From: Gemmatimonadota bacterium
Lineage (GTDB): Bacteria; Gemmatimonadota; Gemmatimonadetes; Gemmatimonadales; Gemmatimonadaceae
DNA length: 33,695 nucleotides
Reading direction: 5' to 3'
Assembly (NCBI GenBank): GCA_016182795.1
Contig: JACPFW010000007.1
Span: 1-33,695 of the forward strand
Position numbers and translations under genes: made by a program. Each line of letters starts with the position of its first letter. Position 1 is the stretch's first letter. The notes beneath the pieces were generated by a model. It searched no databases and was not told the DNA's origin. It saw nothing but the letters and a program-made list of their open reading frames with translations. Below, piece after piece: positions 1 to 8,558 of this stretch.

Positions 1-1915
1 CCGGCAGGCCGCTCTGCTGTTTGCCAAACAGGTCGCCCATGCCGCGCAGACGGAGGTCGGCGCGCGCAATCTCGAAGCCATCCTCGGTCTCCGTCACGTG
101 GCGCAGGCGCTCCCGCGCCTCGGCGCCGACGTCACCCAGCAGAATGCAGAACGATTCCTCGGCGCCGCGCCCCACGCGACCGCGCAGCTGGTGCAGCTGC
201 GACAGGCCAAACCGTTCGGGGTGCTCAATTACCATCACCGTCGCGTTCGGCACGTCGATGCCCACCTCGATCACCGTCGTGCTGACCAGCAGATCGATGC
301 CGCCGTCGCGGAATGACCGCATGATGGCATCCTTCTCGTCGCTCGACAGCCGGCCGTGCAGCAGCGCCACACGACGGTGCGCAAACGGGCCGGCGGCCAG
401 TGCCTCATAGGCCGTCGTCGCCGCCTTGAGGGCGATCTTGTCGGACTCCTCGATGATCGGATACACGAGGTACGCCTGTCGCCCGGCCGCGATCTGCGTC
501 TCGACAAACTCCATGACCTTGTCGCGCGCCTTCTCCGAGCGCAGGGCCGTCGTCACCGGCTGGCGGCCGGGCGGGCGCTCGTCGAGCACGCTGACGTCCA
601 GATCGCCGTAGAGCGTAAGCGCCAGCGAACGCGGAATGGGCGTCGCCGACATCAGCAGCACATCGGGCGCATCGCCCTTTTCGCCGAGCGTCGCGCGCTG
701 CTCGACGCCAAAGCGGTGCTGCTCGTCAATCACGGCAAGCCCGAGCCGCGCAAAGCGCGTCCCCTCCTGCACGAGGGCGTGCGTTCCGACCACTAGGACG
801 GGGCCGGCCTCCGCCAGCCGCGCCGCGGCCGCCTTGCGTGCCTTCGTCGTCATCGAGCCAACCACCAGCACGGGTTCCACGCCAAGCGGAGCCAACAGCG
901 TGCTGAACGTGCGGAAGTGCTGCTCGGCCAGCAGCTCGGTGGGCGCCATGACGGCGGCCTGATAGCCGTTCTCAAGCGCCAGGCAACTCGCGAACAGCGC
1001 CACAATGGTCTTGCCGCTCCCCACATCGCCCTGCAGCAGGCGATGCATGCGCTGCGGACTCGTCATGTCGGCCACGATCTCGCGCGTCGCCCGCACCTGC
1101 GCGCCGGTGAGTTCCCACGGCAGCGCGGCCTTGAGACGCGAGGTGAGATCGCGCCGGTTGGTGAACGCGATCCCCGTGCGCGTTTGGCGCGCCAGGGCGT
1201 TGGCGCGACGCTGCAGCAGCTGCACGCCGAGCAGCTCGTCGTACGCCAGCCGGTCGCGCCCGCTAATCGCCTCGGTGACACTCGTCGGCCGATGCACGCG
1301 GCGCAGGGCCTCCTGAATGCCGGGCAGGCCCGTCTGCCGCAGGATGTCCGCCGGCAGGTACTCGTCGAGCGCGGGCACAAGCTCGTCGAAGTGCTTGTCG
1401 ATGAGCGCGCGGATCTGCTTGAACGACAGCCCGTCGGTCGCCGGGTACACGGCCAGCACCCGCCCCTCGGCTGTGCTCGAATCGTCGGCGCCGAGGTTGA
1501 CGAACTCGCGCGGCATCAGCTGGCGGCCGTGGTAGAAGCGCACGGGGCCGCTGAGGAGCAGCACATCGCCCTTGTTGATGGCGCGGTCGAGGAACGGCTG
1601 GCCGGGCCACGACGCTTCGATCAGCCCGCTCGCGTCCTGCACGACGGCCTGAAAGATGCGCAGTCCCTTGCGCGTGGGAAGCACGCCCTTGCTCACCACC
1701 GTGCCAATGACTGTGGCGTCCTCGCCGATGCGCAGCGAGTTGATGGGGCGCACCGTCGACGCGTCTTCGTAGCGGTGCGGAATGTGGAACAGCAGATCGC
1801 GGGCGCTGAGCACGCCCAGTCGGCGAAACGCCTCCGCGCGCCGCTCCCCCACCCCCTTGAGGAAGGTGATCGGGGTGTCGAGCACCCGCGCGGGCGCCGG
1901 CTTGTACGCCGTCAT
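1..1915 (-). CDS. recG: ATP-dependent DNA helicase RecG (3' end beyond the window)
   Basis: RecG is a superfamily 2 helicase that remodels stalled forks and Holliday junctions. About 638 residues are visible; the family is usually near 690, so only the C-terminal tail is cut off by the left window edge. The N-terminal wedge (OB-fold) region reads like RecG, with HIPHRYED near residues 43-50. Walker A GDVGSGKT lies at about residues 296-303, the DEQH box followed by RFG at 397-400, then MSATPIPR and the C-terminal helicase motifs including a GRVGRG segment. The ATG start at 1915 overlaps the ftsY stop in an ATGA (1912-1915), so translation is probably coupled to ftsY. The reading frame is uninterrupted to the edge. 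Identification is secure from the motifs; only the last ~50 residues cannot be judged. Confidence 0.95.
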   Translation of the reverse strand, partial: MTAYKPAPARVLDTPITFLKGVGERRAEAFRRLGVLSARDLLFHIPHRYEDASTVRPINSLRIGEDATVIGTVVSKGVLPTRKGLRIFQAVVQDASGLIEASWPGQPFLDRAINKGDVLLLSGPVRFYHGRQLMPREFVNLGADDSSTAEGRVLAVYPATDGLSFKQIRALIDKHFDELVPALDEYLPADILRQTGLPGIQEALRRVHRPTSVTEAISGRDRLAYDELLGVQLLQRRANALARQTRTGIAFTNRRDLTSRLKAALPWELTGAQVRATREIVADMTSPQRMHRLLQGDVGSGKTIVALFASCLALENGYQAAVMAPTELLAEQHFRTFSTLLAPLGVEPVLVVGSMTTKARKAAAARLAEAGPVLVVGTHALVQEGTRFARLGLAVIDEQHRFGVEQRATLGEKGDAPDVLLMSATPIPRSLALTLYGDLDVSVLDERPPGRQPVTTALRSEKARDKVMEFVETQIAAGRQAYLVYPIIEESDKIALKAATTAYEALAAGPFAHRRVALLHGRLSSDEKDAIMRSFRDGGIDLLVSTTVIEVGIDVPNATVMVIEHPERFGLSQLHQLRGRVGRGAEESFCILLGDVGAEARERLRHVTETEDGFEIARADLRLRGMGDLFGKQQSGLP

Positions 1916-2826
1916 CCCTCCACGAGATCGCGCGCGAACGACGCGGCGTCGAAGACGGCGAGATCGGCGGCCTGCTCACCGACACCGACGAACTTCACCG
2001 GCACGTTGATGGCCTCGTGCACCGCCACCACCACGCCGCCGCGCGCCGTGCCGTCGAGCTTGGTGATGACGAGTCCGGTGAGCGGCACCGCCTCGGCGAA
2101 CGCCTTGGCCTGCTGCACCGCGTTCTGGCCAATGGTGCCGTCGAGCACGAGTAGGGCCTCGTGCGGCGCGCCCGGAAGGCGCTTGGCAATGACGCGCGCC
2201 ACCTTGCGCAGTTCTTCCATCAGGCCTTCGCTCGTGTGCAAGCGCCCGGCGGTGTCGATGATCACCACGTCCATGCCGCGCGTGACCGCCGCGTCGATGG
2301 CGCTGAACGCAACCGCCGCCGGGTCGCCACCGGGCTGTGCGCCAACGAACTCGCTGCCGCTCCGCTCGGCCCAGACTCGCAGCTGATCAATGGCACCGGC
2401 GCGGAACGTGTCGCCGGCGGCGACCATTACGCGATTCCCTTCGCCGGCGAGCCGCGTGGCGAGCTTGCCGATAAACGTAGTCTTGCCTGCGCCGTTCACA
2501 CCGAGCACCAGCACCACGGCGGGCGCCGTGCTGGGTAGCGTGAACGCCGGGTCGCTGTTCCCCGCGGTCAACGCGCCGAGGATGCCCGATTCCAGCGCGC
2601 CGAGGAACTCCGCCTCGGTCTTGATCGCCCCGCGCTTCGCCTGGCGCTCCACGTCGGCCACCAGGCGCATCGTCACCGGCACGCCGAAGTCCGACTCGAG
2701 CAGCAGCGTCTCAAGCTGCTCAATGGAGCCCGCGCTGACGCCGCCGCGCGCGAGAACGCCGACGTCGAGCAGGGCGACATCCTTGAGGCGCTGCCAGAGG
2801 GAGCGTTTGGGCTTGAAGAGAGGCAT
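1912..2826 (-). CDS. ftsY: Signal recognition particle receptor FtsY
   Basis: FtsY is the SRP receptor GTPase that docks ribosome-nascent chain-SRP complexes at the inner membrane. The 304-residue protein has a helical N domain (about 1-95) and a G domain with GVNGAGKTT at 109-117, DTFRAGA at 139-145, DTAGR at 191-195, TKLDGTARGG at 255-264 and the closing GVGEQAADL at 281-289. The long acidic A domain seen in E. coli FtsY is missing; there is only a short basic N-terminus (MPLFKPKRSLWQRLKD), as in many compact FtsY proteins. No clear Shine-Dalgarno sequence precedes the ATG. The stop overlaps the recG start by 4 nt, making a two-gene unit. The gene is divergent from the Ig-like lipoprotein. 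Confidence 0.96.
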   Translation of the reverse strand: MPLFKPKRSLWQRLKDVALLDVGVLARGGVSAGSIEQLETLLLESDFGVPVTMRLVADVERQAKRGAIKTEAEFLGALESGILGALTAGNSDPAFTLPSTAPAVVLVLGVNGAGKTTFIGKLATRLAGEGNRVMVAAGDTFRAGAIDQLRVWAERSGSEFVGAQPGGDPAAVAFSAIDAAVTRGMDVVIIDTAGRLHTSEGLMEELRKVARVIAKRLPGAPHEALLVLDGTIGQNAVQQAKAFAEAVPLTGLVITKLDGTARGGVVVAVHEAINVPVKFVGVGEQAADLAVFDAASFARDLVEG

Positions 2827-3044
2827 CGGGACAATTGTGGATTTGGACCGAGGATCACGGTCACGGATTGCGATTGGCGATAAAGGTACGCTTGAATCGG
2901 GGCGTCACCAATGGCGCACACAGGCGCCGCGCATCCACTTGTCGCTCGCGCGCACCGCCGCTTACAATCCGCGTTCGCAATTTCACCGGCCTTGGCTCGT
3001 CAACGCTGGCGAGCCGCCCCCACCCACCGCTGCAGAGGTTGTTG
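2827..3044. promoter_or_regulatory. Divergent intergenic region between ftsY and the Ig-like lipoprotein gene
   Basis: This 218-bp non-coding stretch separates two divergent genes, so both promoters must lie here or start transcripts here. An AGAGG about 7 nt before the ATG at 3045 is a plausible ribosome binding site for the rightward gene. I see no convincing -35/-10 pair, riboswitch or long inverted repeat. Confidence 0.35.
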
Positions 3045-4436
3045 ATGCGCGTGCCTGCCCCCCGCAAGATCGCAGTGTCCATGTTCGTCGTCCTTGCTGC
3101 CGCCTGCGGTAGTGAGAGCACCAGTCCGCCGGCGCCGTCGAGCGTTCGCGCCACGTTCAGCAGCGCCGTGACCGGCACGGTCGGCAGCGTTGTGGCGGCG
3201 CCGTCCGTGGTTGTCACAGGGAAGAACGGGGCTCCCATCTCTGGTGTCGCCGTCGCCTTTGCTGTGACCGCGGGCGGTGGTACGCTGGGACACAGTTCCG
3301 CCACCACCGACGCGACCGGCACCGCCAGCGCCGGCTCGTGGACGCTCGGCACGACCGCCGGCACGCAGACAGTCGACGCCACCGTGCAGGGGCTCGCCGC
3401 CGTGCGCTTCTCGGCGACGGCGACCGCCGCGGCCGCCGCCACGCTCGTCGTGGCAAGCGGCGACCAGCAGCAGGCCAACGTCGGTGATGCGGTGACGACG
3501 GTGCCCGCGGTGCTGCTCAAGGACGCGTATGGCAACGTGGTCGCCGGCGCGACGGTCACCTTCAGCGTGCTCACGGGGGGCGGCGCGGTGACGGGCGCCA
3601 CGGCTACCACCGGCGCGGACGGCATCGCGCGCGCCGGCGGCTGGACGCTTGGCATCGCCACCGGCGCGCAGACGCTGCGTGCGGCAGCGGGAACGCTGAG
3701 CGCGACCTTCACCGCCACCGGAAAGGTCCCCACCGGGTGCACGGTGACGAACTACGCGCTCGGCGCCACGCTCACCCTCAACTGGGATGCCGACGACTGC
3801 ACGAAGACCAGCGGGCGCCGCTACGACCGCCTGCAGTTCACCACCACGGCGCAGCAGCAGGTGGAAGCGTCGGTGAACGGCGCCAACGGACGCCAGCTCT
3901 ACCTGCGCGACACGGCTCGCGACCTTTACGTTGGCCTGCAGCCCAGCACGGCGTTCTCGCCCACGACGCAGAATCCGATGAAGCACAAGTACGTGCTCGC
4001 CCCTGGGACGTACCAGTACGAGACCATTGCGCCGGATGCCAACACGACGGGGGCGTACACCGTCTCCACCGTGACGGGCACCAAGGTCGACTGCGACTAC
4101 ATCGTCTTCGCCAGCCCCAACGTGCAGTTCACCGACTCGGTCTCGACCAACAGCTGCATTGGCCCCACGGGCGGGCGCGAGCAGTGGATCAACCTGCAGT
4201 TGAAGACGGGGATGAAGATGCGCCTGACGCTGAGCGCCACCGACTTCCCCGCCGTCTTCGTCCTCCGCGATGACCGCCTCGGCCCGGCGTCACCGACGCT
4301 GGTCGCCAAGAATGTGGCGGCCGGAGCGACGTCGGTGATCGACTGGACGGCCACGTTCGACACGTGGCACGAAGTCATCGTCGCCACGCTCGGCGGATAC
4401 GGCAAATACACGCTGAAGATCGAGCAACTCCCGTAA
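3045..4436 (+). CDS. Exported lipoprotein with two bacterial Ig-like domains
   Basis: The 463-residue protein starts with a basic N-terminus and hydrophobic stretch ending in LAAAC, giving a probable lipidated Cys21. A low-complexity S/T/P linker follows. Two tandem Ig-like repeats of the Big/invasin type are visible: one with ISGVAVAFAVTAGGGTLG, and a second with VVAGATVTFSVLTGGGAV. Each carries the typical AG-W-TLG and AGTQT/GAQT strands. The C-terminal ~200 residues (from about GCTVTNYALG) are beta-rich with four cysteines and resemble pre-peptidase or cell-surface sandwich domains, but I cannot name them. ATG 3045 is chosen because it sits just before the signal sequence and has AGAGG upstream; the longer open frame upstream lacks such features. 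A strong terminator follows. The likely role is surface display or adhesion, with no proven substrate. Confidence 0.8.
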   Translation: MRVPAPRKIAVSMFVVLAAACGSESTSPPAPSSVRATFSSAVTGTVGSVVAAPSVVVTGKNGAPISGVAVAFAVTAGGGTLGHSSATTDATGTASAGSWTLGTTAGTQTVDATVQGLAAVRFSATATAAAAATLVVASGDQQQANVGDAVTTVPAVLLKDAYGNVVAGATVTFSVLTGGGAVTGATATTGADGIARAGGWTLGIATGAQTLRAAAGTLSATFTATGKVPTGCTVTNYALGATLTLNWDADDCTKTSGRRYDRLQFTTTAQQQVEASVNGANGRQLYLRDTARDLYVGLQPSTAFSPTTQNPMKHKYVLAPGTYQYETIAPDANTTGAYTVSTVTGTKVDCDYIVFASPNVQFTDSVSTNSCIGPTGGREQWINLQLKTGMKMRLTLSATDFPAVFVLRDDRLGPASPTLVAKNVAAGATSVIDWTATFDTWHEVIVATLGGYGKYTLKIEQLP

Positions 4437-4463
4437 CGCGCGGCAACGCAACGACCGAGGCAC

Positions 4464-4490
4464 AGCCCCAACCGCGAGGTTGGGGCTTTT
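4464..4490 (+). terminator. Rho-independent terminator of the Ig-like lipoprotein gene
   Basis: A perfect 10-bp stem, AGCCCCAACC paired with GGTTGGGGCT around a GCGA tetraloop, runs directly into TTTT. It lies 27 bp after the stop codon at 4436. This is the clearest intrinsic terminator in the window. Confidence 0.9.
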
Positions 4491-4565
4491 GCGTACTGGA
4501 ATCCCGCGCGAAAGACCCATAGTTGCCCCGACGCTCGGTGATCCGGAGACGGCTAGCTTCCGGAC

Positions 4566-5636
4566 ATGACCAAAGCGACATCCTCCATACCGGTTTCTGC
4601 GCGCGCGTGGCTGGACGGTCGGTTCGGCAAGCGCGCCGATCGTCACTATCGCGTGCGGGTCGTGGTGCAGGGTGCCTTCGCCCTGCTGTGCGTTGTGTTG
4701 GGCGTGCAGTTCGCGCGCTTTGTGAGCGCGGCACAAGCCGGCACCCTTCCCCTCCCATCGCGTCCGGCCGGCGTCGAGGCCTTTTTGCCGATCAGCGGCC
4801 TCATGGGGGCGCTCGACTGGTTCTATCAGGGCAGCCTCAACGTCATTCATCCGGCGGCGACGGTGCTCGTGCTTGTTGCCATCGCGCTGGCCCTGCTGAT
4901 GCGCAAGGCGTTCTGCTCGTGGATCTGCCCGGTGGGCTTTCTCTCCGAATGGCTCGCCAAGCTGGGACGACTCGCGTTCGGACGAAACTTCAAGCCGTGG
5001 AAGTGGCTCGACATCCCACTGCGCGGTCTCAAGTACCTGCTGATGGGTTTCTTCGTCTTTTCGGTCGTGGTGATGGGGCGCGAGTCGCTCACCGCGTTCC
5101 TGACGTCGCCGTACAACAAGGTGGCCGACGTGAAGATGGGGCTCTTCTTCACGCAGATGAGCACCGTGGGACTAAGCATCATGGGCGTGCTCGTCCTCGG
5201 CTCCGTGTTCATCCAGGGGCTGTGGTGCCGCTACCTGTGCCCCTACGGCGCGCTCCTCGGGCTCTTCTCGTGGGCGTCGCCGTCGCGCATTCGCCGCGAT
5301 CCGGCCACATGCGTGGACTGCGGCCTCTGCGACAAGGCCTGCCCGTCGCGCCTCCCCGTGTCGCGCAAGCTGTCGGTCATCAGCCCTGACTGTTCGGGCT
5401 GCCTCGACTGCGTCGCGTCGTGCCCGGTGAAGGGCGCGCTGGCCATGAAGGTTGGCCGCCGCACCGTGTCGCCGGTCGCGTACGCGGCGGCGGTCGCGAT
5501 GATCTTCCTCGCCAGCTATATGGGCGCACGCGCGACCGGAATCTGGAACAACCAGATCACCGATCGCGAGTACGTGGAACGCATTCAGAACATGAACTCG
5601 GGTGAGTACGGCCACCCGGGAATGCAGAACGACTGA
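4566..5636 (+). CDS. Membrane-bound 4Fe-4S polyferredoxin, NapH/NosR/CcoG-like
   Basis: The protein (356 aa) is an inner-membrane electron carrier. Hydrophobic segments lie near residues 32-52, 95-112, 155-171 and 200-218, with one more near 303-320. Two CxxxCP motifs typical of the NapH/NosR/RdxA group are present: C117-SWI-C121-P and C221-RYL-C225-P. These are followed by two ferredoxin clusters, C249/C252/C255/C259-P and C276/C279/C282/C286-P. Family members pass electrons between the quinone pool and periplasmic reductases, or act in copper/FeS assembly. No nap, nos or cco partner is visible nearby, so the acceptor is unknown. The gene stands alone between a terminator and a convergent neighbour whose stop is 6 bp away. 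The exact subfamily cannot be settled by eye. Confidence 0.9.
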   Translation: MTKATSSIPVSARAWLDGRFGKRADRHYRVRVVVQGAFALLCVVLGVQFARFVSAAQAGTLPLPSRPAGVEAFLPISGLMGALDWFYQGSLNVIHPAATVLVLVAIALALLMRKAFCSWICPVGFLSEWLAKLGRLAFGRNFKPWKWLDIPLRGLKYLLMGFFVFSVVVMGRESLTAFLTSPYNKVADVKMGLFFTQMSTVGLSIMGVLVLGSVFIQGLWCRYLCPYGALLGLFSWASPSRIRRDPATCVDCGLCDKACPSRLPVSRKLSVISPDCSGCLDCVASCPVKGALAMKVGRRTVSPVAYAAAVAMIFLASYMGARATGIWNNQITDREYVERIQNMNSGEYGHPGMQND

Positions 5637-5654
5637 CCGGCGCTACGGCGCCGG
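5637..5654. terminator. Stable hairpin with UACG loop between convergent genes
   Basis: CCGGCGC and GCGCCGG form a perfect 7-bp stem closed by a TACG loop, which in the rightward transcript is a C(UACG)G tetraloop of the extra-stable UNCG class. It begins directly after the stop of the polyferredoxin gene and covers the stop of the convergent capA-like gene. No T-tract follows on either strand, so it may protect 3' ends rather than terminate by itself. Confidence 0.35.
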
Positions 5655-7103
5655 CGCGGCCGGCCGCCAGACGCCGACGCCGTTCTCGTACACAATGGTG
5701 GTGCCGAGCGGCGCCGACAGGCTGATCAACCGATCGATGATCTTCTTGCCCGTCGCCGCGTCGGCCAGGCGCGGCGTGCCGCGCTGTGAGCGAGGCGCCT
5801 TCTGCCCGAGCTCAATGGGATAGAGCTTCAGCTCGCGCAGCTGATTGCCGGTGAAGGACGGCACCGCAATCACGCTCTCGTAGTAGTCGGGCGTGGCCGG
5901 AAACCCGGTCGTGCCATTCCGGAATCGCGCGTCATACAGGTTGCTGGCGAGCGCGGTGTCGGGGAGCCCGAAGATCTCGTAATGGTCAAACGGCATCGGA
6001 TCGATCGTCTCGTTTTGGAAGACGAAGTTGCCGAGGCTATAGAAGATCGGCCTACCGTTGTAGATCTCGATGCCGCGCAGCAGGTGCGGCCCCTGAATAA
6101 TGAATGTCGTGGCCCCGGCGTCGATGCACTGACGCGCCCACGTCGACAGCCACGCCGGCGGCACCGGCGTCGACTGGTGCGTGTGGCTGGTCACCACCAC
6201 GTAATCGGCCAGCGACCTCGCGTTGCGAATCTCGCGCAAAATGCGCGCCTGATCCGACGCGTCGAGCGTGCCAACGGATCCATTGCGCGGACCGCGACGC
6301 ACCACCTGACCGAGCAGACGCACCGTTGCCTCTCCGCCGGTCGCGCCCGCCCGCCCCGCCCCGCCAAACGCCGCCGCCGCCTCGCGCAGTGTCGCGAAGG
6401 TCGCCGAGTCGGCCTCGTAGCTCGTGGTGAGGCGCAACGCATTCGCCCCCGGGCGTCCGCGCATGTCGGGGCGCGACTCGCCGGCCCGCGACATCGGCGT
6501 GAAGCTCGTGGCGAAACCAATGAACGCGATGCGTCCCTTTCGCGTCTCCAGATACCCTGGGCGGCTCGCCGCGCCGAGGTTCTCCCCCGAACCGGCGTGC
6601 ACAATCCCCATGTTGTCGAGCAGGCGGTTGGTCATCCGCATGCCGGTCACGCCGTAGTCGGTGGTGTGATTGTTGGCGCGGTTGAACAGGCTGAAGCCCA
6701 TCTGCTTCAGGTCGATCGCGACTTCCGGCGGCCCAACCTCCCAGTTGCCGCCGTTCTCGACCTCAGGCCAGCCATCAAACTCGGAGAAGCGGAAGAGCGA
6801 GAGTTCCAGGTTCACCATCGCCGCGTCGGCGTCGCGAATCACCGTCACCATGTCGCGGAACCTGGGGTCCGACGCGTTCTCGAACTGCGCGATCCGCCGC
6901 GTGATGATCGCGTCTCCCACGGCGGCCAACGACCAGGCGGTCGTCGGCCCGGGGAGGACTTCCCTTGCCGCGCCGGCGGCCGGGGCGCCAGCGCTGGCGC
7001 CCTGCGGGATTCGTGTGGCACGCTGCGCCGTTGAGGCGAGCGGCAGGGTCAACAGGCTGCCAAGCAGCAACGCGCTCGGCGCGCGCCGCAGAAAGCCGTA
7101 CAT
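5643..7103 (-). CDS. CapA-family (PGA_cap) metallophosphatase-like exported protein
   Basis: The 486-residue protein has an N-terminal signal peptide (hydrophobic stretch LLLGSLLTLPLASTAQ). The CapA fold motifs follow: AVGDAIITRRI near residue 60, MVNLELSLFR, NRANNHTTDYG, IAFIGFATSF, VVTSHTHQS, and the distal QGPHLL with IFYSLGNFVFQ. The family is named for poly-gamma-glutamate capsule proteins, but many members lie outside capsule loci and act as metallophosphoesterase-like envelope enzymes of unknown substrate. The ATG at 7103 is 23 bp after the transporter stop, with a G-rich sequence as a possible ribosome binding site. A longer open frame upstream overlaps the transporter and lacks the signal peptide, so I rejected it. 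No capB/capC is present, so a capsule role is unlikely. Confidence 0.9.
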   Translation of the reverse strand: MYGFLRRAPSALLLGSLLTLPLASTAQRATRIPQGASAGAPAAGAAREVLPGPTTAWSLAAVGDAIITRRIAQFENASDPRFRDMVTVIRDADAAMVNLELSLFRFSEFDGWPEVENGGNWEVGPPEVAIDLKQMGFSLFNRANNHTTDYGVTGMRMTNRLLDNMGIVHAGSGENLGAASRPGYLETRKGRIAFIGFATSFTPMSRAGESRPDMRGRPGANALRLTTSYEADSATFATLREAAAAFGGAGRAGATGGEATVRLLGQVVRRGPRNGSVGTLDASDQARILREIRNARSLADYVVVTSHTHQSTPVPPAWLSTWARQCIDAGATTFIIQGPHLLRGIEIYNGRPIFYSLGNFVFQNETIDPMPFDHYEIFGLPDTALASNLYDARFRNGTTGFPATPDYYESVIAVPSFTGNQLRELKLYPIELGQKAPRSQRGTPRLADAATGKKIIDRLISLSAPLGTTIVYENGVGVWRPAAPAP

Positions 7104-7126
7104 GGTACCCCCCGTCGTGCAACCCG

Positions 7127-8374
7127 CTAATGATGCCCGTGTGCGGGCACCGCTTGCTCCTCCTCGTGCTTGTACTTGAAGAGGAACGGAAACGTCACGC
7201 CCAGGACCAGCGCGTACGCCGCGAACGTCATCCAGATGCTGCGCCAATCCTTGACGCCGTCGGCCGTGAAGTAATCCACCACCTTGCCGCTGGCCGTCCC
7301 GCCGATGAAGGCGCCGAGGCCGTTGGTCATGATCATGAACAGGCCCTGCGCGCTCGCCCGGATCCCCACGTCGGCCTCGCGGTCGACAAACAGCGAACCG
7401 GAAATGTTGAAGAAGTCGAACGCCATGCCGTAGATGATCATCGACAGCACCAGCAGCCACAGCCCGCCGCCCGGATCGCCCACGGCGAATAGGCCAAAGC
7501 GGAAGACCCACGCGAAGATGCTGAGGAGCATCACTTTCTTGATGCCGAACCGCTGCAGGAAGAAGGGGATGGTCAGGATGAACAGCGTCTCGGAGATCTG
7601 TGAAATCGAGAGCAGCAGGTTGGGGTGCTGCACGCCGAAGCTGTCGGGATACAGCGTCTTGAAGTCGTCGAGGAACGCGCCGCCAAAGGCATTGGTGATC
7701 TGCAGCGCGGCGCCGAGCATCATCGCGAACAGGAAGAAGACGAGCATCTGCCCGCGCTTGAACAGCACAAAGGCGTCGAGGCCCAGCGCTTCAATGACGG
7801 TGCGCTTGCCGGTGGACGCCGCCGGCGGGCACTTGGGCATCGTGAACGAATACAGTCCGAGGAAGGCCGCCGCCGCCGCGCTGATGTAGAGCTGCAGCGG
7901 GCTCTTGGTCCATCCGGCGAGGTCAACCATCCACATCGAGACGATGAACCCCAGCGTCCCCCAGACGCGGATTGGCGGGAAGGCGGTCACCACGTTCTCG
8001 CCCTTCTGTTCGAGCACCTTGTACGACACCGTATTGCCCAGCGCGATCGTCGGCATGTAGACCATCGCGTTGAGCAGCATGATCATGTACAGCGTGTCGA
8101 AGTCCTTCACCGTCGACGCCCACAGCAGCAGGCCGGCGCCGATGAGATGGCAGAGCGCGTACACGCGCTCGGCGTTCAGCCATCGGTCGGCGACGATGCC
8201 GAGCACTCCGGGCATGAACAGCGACGCGATGCCCATCGTGGCGTAAACGCTTCCCACCTGTCCGCCCGTGAAGCCGAGCGTGACGATCATGTAGCCGCCC
8301 AGCGAAATGAGCCACGCTCCCCACACGAAGAACTGCAGGAAGTTCATGACCGTCAGGCGCAGCTTGATGCTCAT
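7127..8374 (-). CDS. Nucleoside:H+ symporter-type MFS transporter (NupG/XapB-like)
   Basis: This 415-residue protein has about twelve hydrophobic segments. Its start, MSIKLRLTVMNFLQFFVWGA, is characteristic of the NHS (nucleoside:H+ symporter) family. Further family-like stretches include GIVADRWLNAERV after helix 2 and FDFFNISGSLFVDREAD in the C-terminal half. The cytoplasmic tail is His/Glu-rich (KHEEEQAVPAHGHH). An AGGA lies about 9 nt before the ATG at 8374. The longer open frame upstream has no export or helix features and is ignored. It probably forms an operon with the downstream capA-like gene. Substrate specificity (nucleoside or another small organic) cannot be read from sequence. 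Confidence 0.9.
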   Translation of the reverse strand: MSIKLRLTVMNFLQFFVWGAWLISLGGYMIVTLGFTGGQVGSVYATMGIASLFMPGVLGIVADRWLNAERVYALCHLIGAGLLLWASTVKDFDTLYMIMLLNAMVYMPTIALGNTVSYKVLEQKGENVVTAFPPIRVWGTLGFIVSMWMVDLAGWTKSPLQLYISAAAAAFLGLYSFTMPKCPPAASTGKRTVIEALGLDAFVLFKRGQMLVFFLFAMMLGAALQITNAFGGAFLDDFKTLYPDSFGVQHPNLLLSISQISETLFILTIPFFLQRFGIKKVMLLSIFAWVFRFGLFAVGDPGGGLWLLVLSMIIYGMAFDFFNISGSLFVDREADVGIRASAQGLFMIMTNGLGAFIGGTASGKVVDYFTADGVKDWRSIWMTFAAYALVLGVTFPFLFKYKHEEEQAVPAHGHH

Positions 8375-8558
8375 AGACAGAAATCCTGGTCGTAGGCTGG
8401 CACAGAATATACCGCGAATCCGCGGCGCGTCACTTGGCCGCGACGCGCCGCGGGGCGGTGTCCGCTCAACGCCGCGCCGGCGCGCACCGTAGCACGACAG
8501 CACGGAATCCGTACATTCTCACGATCCCACGCGACCCCTATCTGCGAGGCACGCTGCC

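Noticed and set aside
5643..7511. Longer 622-codon version of the CapA-family gene
   Set aside because: The extension overlaps the transporter and pushes the clear signal peptide at 7103 into the interior of the protein.
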